Of a stretch of DNA of 34,130 bases, positions 16,409-23,266 are shown piece by piece. Each line of letters begins with the position of its first letter. The first letter of the stretch is position 1. The stretch covers positions 1-34,130 of the forward strand of contig DAOWID010000486.1 in assembly GCA_030641115.1 (NCBI GenBank). Reading direction: 5' to 3'. The DNA is from Planctomycetota bacterium (GTDB lineage: Bacteria > Planctomycetota > Phycisphaerae > Sedimentisphaerales > Anaerobacaceae). Below the pieces are notes generated by a model, which was given only the letters and a program-made list of their open reading frames with translations, was not told where the DNA came from and searched no databases. The translations under genes were made by a program, and so were the position numbers.

Positions 16409-17275
16409 ATGAAATCAACTACAAGGAGACTGCTGGAATTTGTAGAATTTGTCAGCGCAGCAGTATATTTGATGGTTTTACTCATGCTGCGAAAAAGAAC
16501 GCGACGATCAATCATATACTACCATGGCATACAGAAGAAAGACGTATGCAGATTTGAAAAACAAATGGTATATTTGGCCAAGAACTGCCGTGTGGTTGGC
16601 GTCTCTGAGATTGGCGAAGTTAACGCAGACATACGGTCTGCAGTTGCAATAACATTTGATGATGCCTTTGTAAGCGTGCTTGAAAATGCTGTTCCGGTTT
16701 TGAAAAAGTATGGTCTGACTGCTGGAATCTTCGTTCCCACTGACAATCTCGCGCAACCACCTCATTGGGAGATGCCGGATAACTGTTCTGAAAAAAATGA
16801 AATCGTTATGAGCAGCGACCAACTCAGCAAACTTGACAAAGACGGTTTTGCGATATTATCACATTCCGTTTCTCACCCTAACTTAACTCTAGTTGACAAT
16901 GATAGACTACAAAGTGAACTGCAATGGTCGAAGAATATTCTGGAAGAAATTCTTGGACACGAAATCGTTGGCATAAGTTATCCTCATGGAGCTTTTGACG
17001 ATAGAGTTTGCCGACTCGCTAAGAAAATTGGCTACAAGCTTGGCTTTACTATAGAACCGACTATGCTTAATAGTAGTACTGACTCTTTGAAGATAGGGCG
17101 GTTTGCTGTGTCACCAAGAGATAGTTTATTAAAATTTAGACTTAAGGTCAACGGGGCATATCAGGCCACAACGTACTTGCGGAGTACGAAAGCCAGTCTA
17201 TTTCGACTGGTGGATAGAAAAAGGATGCTCGCGTGCAACAACACAGACACTAGAGAGCGTATGGAGGCACGTTAA
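16409..17275 (+). CDS. Polysaccharide deacetylase (NodB-like), second copy
   Basis: 288 aa from ATG 16409, with only a weak SD. Residues ~10-30 form a membrane segment. The NodB domain reads 'AITFDDAF' (Asp84/Asp85), 'SHSVSHPNL' (His152/His156) and 'SYPHGAFDD' in place of RPPYG, the variant seen in PF01522 deacetylases of the pepcterm/ICA-like type. The metal triad is intact. The C-terminal ~60 residues are basic and have no recognised domain. Divergence from the deacetylase at 14987 argues for a different acceptor or side of the membrane. The next gene's GGAGG SD lies inside its last codons. Confidence 0.8.
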   Translation: MKSTTRRLLEFVEFVSAAVYLMVLLMLRKRTRRSIIYYHGIQKKDVCRFEKQMVYLAKNCRVVGVSEIGEVNADIRSAVAITFDDAFVSVLENAVPVLKKYGLTAGIFVPTDNLAQPPHWEMPDNCSEKNEIVMSSDQLSKLDKDGFAILSHSVSHPNLTLVDNDRLQSELQWSKNILEEILGHEIVGISYPHGAFDDRVCRLAKKIGYKLGFTIEPTMLNSSTDSLKIGRFAVSPRDSLLKFRLKVNGAYQATTYLRSTKASLFRLVDRKRMLACNNTDTRERMEAR

Positions 17276-18226
17276 TTGGAGTTGTCAATTATCATAGTTA
17301 GCTGGAATACCTGCGATATCTTGTGTGACTGTTTGAAATCAGTTTTTCAACAAACAAAAGAAATTGACTTCGAGGTCATTGTGGTTGACAATGCCTCGAC
17401 AGACGGCTCCGCGGAAATGGTCAAGAAAGACTTTCCACAAGTAACCCTTATTGAAAATTCCGAGAATCGAGGCTTTGCAGCCGGCAACAATCAGGGAATG
17501 GCGATTGCTGAGGGCCGGTATGTGCTATTATTGAACTCCGACACTATAGTCTTGGGCAGCGCTATTGCTAAAACAGTCTCCTTTGTGGATGCTCACTTGG
17601 ACGCCGGCGTTGTGGGCTGCCGCGTTCTCAATCCCGACCGAACATTGCAGCCGACCTGCTTCATGCTCCCATCTATATTGAATATGCTGCTGTCAACTAC
17701 TTACCTATATAAGCTCTTCCCGAAGAACAAATTCTTCGGACGCGAACGAATGACATGGTGGAACAGAGACAATGTTCGTGAAGTGGATGTCGTGGACGGC
17801 TGTTTTATGCTGGTGCGCCGCGAAGCGATTGATGAAGTCGGTGTGATGGATGAACAGTTTTTTGTCTATGGCGAAGAAACCGATTGGTGCTGCCGCTTCA
17901 AACGGGCCGGCTGGAAAGTACTGTTTACGCCAGGCGCGGAAATTATTCACCTTCACGCAGCGAGCAGTAAGCAAGTCCGACCTGCCATGACATTACAATT
18001 ACGAGGAAGCATATTGCTTTTTTTGAAGAAACATAGAGGTCATGTCGTACACGCCCTGGCGTGTCTCCTGGTTGCATTGTTCTTCGTTTTCAGAGTTCCA
18101 TACTGGCTGGGATTGGCAATCCTGCAGAAACAGAGACGTAAAGTGCACGTTCAAACAGCCCGAACTTACGCCATAGGTGCATTGCAAGCCCTGGGTGGCG
18201 GAAGCGGCCTGTGTATCAGAAGGTAA
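17276..18226 (+). CDS. Glycosyltransferase family 2 (rhamnosyltransferase-like)
   Basis: 316 aa from TTG 17276, immediately after the upstream stop; GGAGG (17263-17267) is 8 nt away, so a TTG start is well supported. The GT-A fold shows 'LSIIIVSWNT', 'VIVVDNASTDGSAEMV', 'NRGFAAGNNQG', the metal-binding 'LLLNSDT', and later 'DGCFMLVRREA' and 'YGEETDWCCRFKRAGWKVLF', typical of WbbL-like enzymes. A hydrophobic segment near residues 255-275 may tether it to the membrane. It adds a sugar from a nucleotide donor to the lipid-linked repeat unit. Donor sugar unknown. Confidence 0.85.
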   Translation: MELSIIIVSWNTCDILCDCLKSVFQQTKEIDFEVIVVDNASTDGSAEMVKKDFPQVTLIENSENRGFAAGNNQGMAIAEGRYVLLLNSDTIVLGSAIAKTVSFVDAHLDAGVVGCRVLNPDRTLQPTCFMLPSILNMLLSTTYLYKLFPKNKFFGRERMTWWNRDNVREVDVVDGCFMLVRREAIDEVGVMDEQFFVYGEETDWCCRFKRAGWKVLFTPGAEIIHLHAASSKQVRPAMTLQLRGSILLFLKKHRGHVVHALACLLVALFFVFRVPYWLGLAILQKQRRKVHVQTARTYAIGALQALGGGSGLCIRR

Positions 18227-18235
18227 AATCGGAAG

Positions 18236-19402
18236 ATGCAGAGGAAATTCGACGTTATTTGCTTCGGCGGTGAAGACTGGTGGTATCATAACCGCGGCCA
18301 CATCGATATGCAATTAATGCGGCGGTTTAGCCGGACAGGCACAACAGTGTATATCAACTCAATTGTTATGCAAAAACCGAATCTGGGCGAGGGCAGGAAA
18401 TTCGTTCGCAAGGTTGTTCGCAAGGCCAAAAGCATTTTCACGGGGCTCAAGAAGAGCGATGCGGGATTCTGGGTTTATAGTCCCTTTTCGTTGCCGGTGC
18501 ATCATATTGGCGGGTTAAGGATGCTAAATGAGCTTATTCTGCGATTACAACTGCGGCTGATAACTTGGAAGCTTGGCGTCCGAAATCCCGTTATCTGGAT
18601 CGCATGTCCGGCAGCGTGTGATGTTGCCGTGAAAATGAAACATAAGAAGCTGGTTTATCAGAGGACGGACAGGTTTGAAGAATATCCCGGCGTGGATGAG
18701 GAAACGATCAGGCAGTACGATCACAAACTGAAAAAGCATGCCGATCTGACGGTATTTGTGAACGAGGTCTTATACGAGCAGGAGCGTCACCAGTGCCAAA
18801 AGGCGATTTATCTGGATCACGGGGTGGATTATGAGATGTTTGCGTCGGCTCATGAGGATACAAATCGACCCGAGGATATCATCGATATTCCCAGGCCGAT
18901 CATAGGTTTTTACGGCGGCTTCGCCAAACATACGACTGATATTGGTCTTTTGGAGAAGGTTGTTGATCTGCTGCCGGAGAAGTCTTTTGTTTTTGTGGGA
19001 CAGCCTTCGTCGGAGTGTGCCGGGCTGAGGACAAGGAAAAACGTGTGGATTTTAGGGCAAAAGCCTTATGAGCAAATTCCGCATTATGGTAAATGTTTTG
19101 ATGTCGCGATTATGCCGTGGAAGCAAAATCGTTGGATTCAGGCGTGCAATCCAATTAAATTAAAGGAATATCTGGCTTTGGGGAAACCTGTAGTCAGTAC
19201 TCCCTTCACCGAATTGAAAAAGTATCTTGACGTTGTTTACGAAGCCACTAGTCCCGCGGATTTCGCACAGGCGATAGAAAAAGCTCTAGCAGAGGATGAT
19301 TCTGAAGGAGTTCTCTCCCGCCAAAGTAAAGTGATTGATGCTACCTGGGACTGTAAAGTCAAAACATTGTTGAATGAACTTTCTCTTACCCGAAGTAGTT
19401 AG
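18236..19402 (+). CDS. Glycosyltransferase, GT4-like (TuaH-type)
   Basis: 388 aa from ATG 18236. It begins 'FDVICFGGEDWWYHNRGHID', like TuaH-type GT-B glycosyltransferases. The C-terminal domain shows 'RPIIGFYGGFAKHTTDIGLLEKV', 'KSFVFVGQPS' and 'IMPWKQNRWIQACNPIKLKEYLALGKPVVSTPFTELKKY', where the E-x-L-ALGKPVV region binds the nucleotide-sugar. It would extend the repeat unit in the cytoplasm. Spacing to the previous gene is 9 nt, so it is co-transcribed. Confidence 0.8.
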   Translation: MQRKFDVICFGGEDWWYHNRGHIDMQLMRRFSRTGTTVYINSIVMQKPNLGEGRKFVRKVVRKAKSIFTGLKKSDAGFWVYSPFSLPVHHIGGLRMLNELILRLQLRLITWKLGVRNPVIWIACPAACDVAVKMKHKKLVYQRTDRFEEYPGVDEETIRQYDHKLKKHADLTVFVNEVLYEQERHQCQKAIYLDHGVDYEMFASAHEDTNRPEDIIDIPRPIIGFYGGFAKHTTDIGLLEKVVDLLPEKSFVFVGQPSSECAGLRTRKNVWILGQKPYEQIPHYGKCFDVAIMPWKQNRWIQACNPIKLKEYLALGKPVVSTPFTELKKYLDVVYEATSPADFAQAIEKALAEDDSEGVLSRQSKVIDATWDCKVKTLLNELSLTRSS

Positions 19403-19413
19403 GGCAGGTATCC

Positions 19414-19893
19414 GTGTTGCGTGGGATGAGTAAGCGAAGTAAAGTGAAGATTTGTATAGCCTGCTCACCGGGTGGGCACATGGTGCAGGCCAAACAGTTG
19501 GCTGCCGCTTATGAGAAGCATGAACATTTTTATTTCACCTTTTCAGGACCCGTCGCTGAAGAGCTGGGAAAGTCGGCGACCGTGCTTACTATTCCAAATA
19601 TCGTCAGGCACAATCCCTTGTCTTGGATTGTTGGAGCCATACTATCGGGATATATAGCGATCAGAGAGAGACCTGACGTGGTAATTACCACAGGTGCCGG
19701 AGTGGTGGTGTTTTTCTGTGTGTTTGCGAAGCTGCTCGGTGCAAAGCTCATATTTATCGAGAGCATGGCCCGGGTTGAACGTCCTACTTTGACCGCGAGA
19801 CTCCTTTATCCTTTCGCTGATCTGTTCTTTGTCCAATGGGCCGGCTTGCTTAAGTCTTTCCCGAAGGCAAAATACGTGGGGAGATTGCTTTGA
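19414..19893 (+). CDS. pssD: PssD/Alg14-like glycosyltransferase membrane subunit
   Basis: 159 aa from GTG 19414 (ATG 19426 is an equally possible start). 'IACSPGGHMVQAKQLAAAY' near the N-terminus and 'VVITTGAGVVVFFCVFAKLLGAKLIFIESMARVERPTLTARLLYPFADLFFVQW' match the PssD/Cps14F/Alg14 family. Alg14-type proteins bind acceptor lipid and recruit the catalytic Alg13/PssE-like partner, encoded by the next gene with a 4-bp overlap. The pair transfers a second sugar (often glucuronic acid, galactose or GlcNAc) to a lipid-linked primer. Confidence 0.85.
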   Translation: MLRGMSKRSKVKICIACSPGGHMVQAKQLAAAYEKHEHFYFTFSGPVAEELGKSATVLTIPNIVRHNPLSWIVGAILSGYIAIRERPDVVITTGAGVVVFFCVFAKLLGAKLIFIESMARVERPTLTARLLYPFADLFFVQWAGLLKSFPKAKYVGRLL

Positions 19894-20390
19894 TATTTCT
19901 GACGGTTGGCAATTGGCACAAAGGGTTTGACCGTCTGGTCAAAGCCGTTGACGAGTTTGTCGGCAACGGCGTCATAACCGATCATGTCACTGCGCAGACG
20001 GGCTATGGCTCATACAAGCCAGAGCGTTTGACAGCAGTAGATTTTTGCTCACCAAGCGAGTTCAGGAATCTGATTGCCAAAGCGTGGTTGGTAATATCCC
20101 ATGCAGGTATGGGAACGATGATGGAGACAGTCAAGCAGCGCAAACCGATTATCGTTGTTCCTCGCCGCTCTGCACTTGGCGAGGTCAGTAATGACCACCA
20201 GCTTGCCACAGCCAGGCAGTTGGAATCCGAGGGCAAAGTGCTCGCAGCGTACGAGGTTACAGAATTACCTGATAAGATCCAGGAAGCCAGAGATTTCATG
20301 CCGGCAGTGGGACAGGGGGGCCAGGAGATCATCCGTGCTGTTGAAGCATTTATTGAACAATTGCAGGCAACAAAAACACAGCAGGGCTAG
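19890..20390 (+). CDS. pssE: PssE/Alg13-like glycosyltransferase subunit (GT28 C-terminal)
   Basis: 166 aa from TTG 19890, which overlaps the pssD-like stop by four bases; GGGGAG sits 6-7 nt upstream. It carries the glycosyltransferase-28 C-terminal fold: 'MIFLTVGNW', 'VISHAGMGTMMETVKQRKPIIVVPR' and 'EVSNDHQLATARQLE', which bind the nucleotide-sugar. It should form a complex with the preceding PssD-like protein on the inner face of the membrane. The 4-bp overlap supports stoichiometric expression. Confidence 0.85.
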   Translation: MIFLTVGNWHKGFDRLVKAVDEFVGNGVITDHVTAQTGYGSYKPERLTAVDFCSPSEFRNLIAKAWLVISHAGMGTMMETVKQRKPIIVVPRRSALGEVSNDHQLATARQLESEGKVLAAYEVTELPDKIQEARDFMPAVGQGGQEIIRAVEAFIEQLQATKTQQG

Positions 20391-20392
20391 CA

Positions 20393-21154
20393 ATGAGTGA
20401 TGTTACAATTTCTATTGTAAGCTATTGCCAAAAGGATCTTCTCGATCGGTGTCTTGGGAGCATAGAGAATCTCGGGCTGTCGACTAAATGGCGAACTATT
20501 CTTGTTGACAATAACTCGTCGGATGGCTCCGCAGATATGGTAGCCATGAATTATCCCTGGGTCGAACTTATCCGACTCAGAAATAACATTGGTTTCGCTG
20601 GCGGGCATAACAGAGCTTATGCGCGGGCAAACAGCCCAATATTTTTTGTGTTAAATCCGGATGTCATTATTCTACCTGGCAGTTTAGAGGCACTTGTTGG
20701 GATATTTGATGAATTTCCGAAGGCCGCTGTTGCAGGCCCCTGCTTATTGAATTCTGATGGATCCCGTCAATATTCGGCGAGGCGTTTTTATACATGGCGG
20801 ACAGTAGCCTGCAGGCGCCTTCCGATACCTGGTGGAGGTAAACATCATGATTACCATCTGATGAAAGACTGTCAATTTAAAGAGCCAACCCGAGTTGATT
20901 GGATATTGGGTGCTGCAATGGGTATCCGAAGGTCCGCATTCAAGGGAAGGAGACTCTTTGATACTCGTTACAAGCTTTACTTCGAAGATGTTGACCTTTG
21001 CTACTTCGCCCAAACAAGAGGGTGGGATGTTCTATATTGTCCCCAGAGTAAAATGATTCACGACCACCAAAGGGCTAGCGCAAAAACCTTTTTCAGTTCT
21101 GCAATAATAAACCATCTTAGAAGCTGGATAAAATTTTATCTAAAAAGCAAATAG
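20393..21154 (+). CDS. Glycosyltransferase family 2, second copy
   Basis: 253 aa from ATG 20393, 2 nt after the PssE-like stop. GT-A motifs: 'VTISIVSYCQKDLLDRCL', 'ILVDNNSSDGSADMV', 'NNIGFAGGHNRAY', 'FVLNPDV' (in place of NSD), 'WILGAAMGIRRSAF' and 'YFEDVDLCYFAQTRGWDV'. It is related to, but shorter than, the GT2 at 17276 and lacks its C-terminal membrane segment. It would add another sugar to the repeat unit. A 93-nt AT-rich gap follows before the much GC-richer exosortase gene. Confidence 0.85.
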   Translation: MSDVTISIVSYCQKDLLDRCLGSIENLGLSTKWRTILVDNNSSDGSADMVAMNYPWVELIRLRNNIGFAGGHNRAYARANSPIFFVLNPDVIILPGSLEALVGIFDEFPKAAVAGPCLLNSDGSRQYSARRFYTWRTVACRRLPIPGGGKHHDYHLMKDCQFKEPTRVDWILGAAMGIRRSAFKGRRLFDTRYKLYFEDVDLCYFAQTRGWDVLYCPQSKMIHDHQRASAKTFFSSAIINHLRSWIKFYLKSK

Positions 21155-21247
21155 TATCCAAAACCAAACAAAACACCGATGAACCGAGCGTAAAAATGGT
21201 TCTAAAACCTTCCATAAGAAATAACAAAGCTTTAATAAAGAGCTAAA

Positions 21248-23242
21248 ATGGCTAAGCACTGCGGAAGTAAACAAAGTATAAAAGCTATTATCCTTGCCGG
21301 TGGCTGTGACTTTGGGCGTTGTCAACTCGCGGGACGGTTGCCGGCTGCTTTGTGGCCGGTGGCGGGAAGGGCTGTGCTGGAGCGGCTGCTGGTTTCCTTG
21401 GCTGATCAGGGGATAGGCAGGGCGGTAATCTGCTCCAGTGGTGGGGCTTCTTTGCTGGCCGAATCGATCCAGGTTGACGGGTGTATGGAACTGGAATTCC
21501 TGGACGAGTCCCTGCCGGTAGGGACTGCGGGGGCCGTTCGTGACGCCGCGGGCAGCGAGAAGGACGGCTTGTTTCTCGTATTTCCCGCGAGCGTGGTGTG
21601 TCCGCCGAAGATAGACGTGCTGTTGGACGCGCACCGCCAGGGGCAATCTGACTTGACTGTGATGTTCAATCCCGCTGGCCAAAACGGCCGGGCGATGGGG
21701 GAGGCCAGTGGTATCTATGTTTGTAACAGCGCTGTCCTGGAGCTTATTCCGAAGGCGGGCTATTTTGATATCAAGGAGGGTTTGATTCCCGAGATGCTGC
21801 GTGTCGGCAAAGGCGTTCACGCCGCGGTGTTGCCCGTGCACGCCGGCAATTTTCGGGATCGGCGAGAATACCTGGACGCTGTTGGCAATTACCTTCAAAG
21901 CGGTGCAAGACCGAATACCGATTTGAGAACCTGCGAACGGAGAGATTCGCAAAACGTATGGATAGCAGCCAGCGCCAAAGTGCATTCGGCGGCGAGGATT
22001 TACGAGCCGGTGGTTATTTTGGACGGCGCCAGTGTTTCAGACGGCGCGGTCATCATCGGGCCGACGGTTTTAGGGAGCAACGTTAATGTCGGCAAGGACG
22101 CCGTGGTAGTAAATAGCGTGGTCTGGGACGGCGCCCAATTAGGTCCGAATTGCCGCGTTCAGCGATGCCTGGTTGATTATCAGGCTGTTGTCCGGGCCAA
22201 TGCTATCGTGCAAGAAGAATCCAAATTAATTAGACGTGAGAGAGCTTTGAAGGGCTCGATCGGAAACGTATTAGGACTTGCAAAAGAGAAGATGAGCGGA
22301 TTGGATCGCCCGTTGCGGCTGCGGCTCGCTAAGATTAGCAAAAGAATGTCGAATTGGGCCGGGGCCGGCAGGAAGAGGCCCATTATGTTTCTTGGAGCCG
22401 CCCTTGTCCTGATTGCCTTCCTTTGGTCTTACAGGCCGGAGTTAGCAGGTCTTTGGGGCTTATGGCAAAGAAGCGACGAATACTCGTCCGGCCTTTTGGT
22501 TCCTTTCTTAGCGGTCTATGTCTTATGGACGAGGCGTCACGATATTGCTCGGTGCGAGATAAGGCCTTGCGTTTTGTGGGGTCTGTTTGCCTTCGTGGGG
22601 GCGCAGGCGTTCAGACTTTTCGGGCTGTTCTTTATGTACGGCTCAGCAGAACGATTGTCTATTGTTCTAAGTATCGGAGCGATCGTGTTACTGCTGTTTG
22701 GCTGGCGCCTTCTCAGGAAAGTGTTTACTGTATTGTTGTTCCTGTTCCTGATGGTGCCCTGGCCCAACCGGATTCAAGGTGCTCTCACACTTCCCCTGCA
22801 GAGCTGGGCCACCTCATCGGCTGTGTTCTGCCTGGAGATGGTAGGGTACGACGTGGTGCAACACGGCAATGTTATCGACATGGAAGGGACAGTGGTCGCG
22901 GTCGCTGAGGCGTGTAACGGCTTGAGAATGGTCACCGCTTTCTTCGTGATTAGCGGCTTGGTTGTGCTGCTGGTCAAACGAGCGTGGTGGGAAAAACTAA
23001 TCGTTCTTGCCTTGAGCCTGCCTGTGGCGCTGCTTTGCAACACGGTGCGATTAGCGATTACCGCAATAGCTTTTACGATGCTCGACGGTGAGCAGTGGGA
23101 GGGAATATTCCACGATTTTGGTGGCTATGCAATGATGCCATTGGCCCTTGCGGCGATGGTTGCTGAGCTATGGCTCCTGAGAAAACTTACGACGGTTCCG
23201 ACGCAACAGGAAGCCATAGTAATTACACGGCAAGATGGGTGA
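21248..23242 (+). CDS. Exosortase fused to a degenerate nucleotidyltransferase and left-handed beta-helix
   Basis: 664 aa from ATG 21248. Residues ~10-225 have the sugar-nucleotidyltransferase fold entry 'KAIILAGGCDFGRCQ...LPAALWPVAGRAVLERLL', but the GxGTR loop and the PK lysine are missing, as is the metal Asp ('FLVFPAS'). Residues ~238-325 are hexapeptide repeats ('DGAVIIGPTVLGSNVNVGKDAVVV') forming a left-handed beta-helix. After a basic linker, residues ~378-650 contain about eight membrane segments and the exosortase triad: Cys556 in EACNGLRM, Arg601 in NTVRLAI and His622 in FHDFGG. The exosortase part should cleave C-terminal sorting signals at the membrane. The cytoplasmic front module resembles GDP-mannose/glucose-1-P transferases but looks catalytically dead, so sensing or scaffolding is more likely (inference). 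Usual exosortases are ~280-500 aa without this module. No frameshift separates the parts. Confidence 0.9.
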   Translation: MAKHCGSKQSIKAIILAGGCDFGRCQLAGRLPAALWPVAGRAVLERLLVSLADQGIGRAVICSSGGASLLAESIQVDGCMELEFLDESLPVGTAGAVRDAAGSEKDGLFLVFPASVVCPPKIDVLLDAHRQGQSDLTVMFNPAGQNGRAMGEASGIYVCNSAVLELIPKAGYFDIKEGLIPEMLRVGKGVHAAVLPVHAGNFRDRREYLDAVGNYLQSGARPNTDLRTCERRDSQNVWIAASAKVHSAARIYEPVVILDGASVSDGAVIIGPTVLGSNVNVGKDAVVVNSVVWDGAQLGPNCRVQRCLVDYQAVVRANAIVQEESKLIRRERALKGSIGNVLGLAKEKMSGLDRPLRLRLAKISKRMSNWAGAGRKRPIMFLGAALVLIAFLWSYRPELAGLWGLWQRSDEYSSGLLVPFLAVYVLWTRRHDIARCEIRPCVLWGLFAFVGAQAFRLFGLFFMYGSAERLSIVLSIGAIVLLLFGWRLLRKVFTVLLFLFLMVPWPNRIQGALTLPLQSWATSSAVFCLEMVGYDVVQHGNVIDMEGTVVAVAEACNGLRMVTAFFVISGLVVLLVKRAWWEKLIVLALSLPVALLCNTVRLAITAIAFTMLDGEQWEGIFHDFGGYAMMPLALAAMVAELWLLRKLTTVPTQQEAIVITRQDG

Positions 23243-23266
23243 TCTTAATATTAGGAGAACGAGGAA

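Noticed and set aside
22354-22908. 184-codon plus-strand ORF inside the exosortase fusion
   Set aside because: It is another frame of the membrane domain, whose catalytic motifs are in the main frame.
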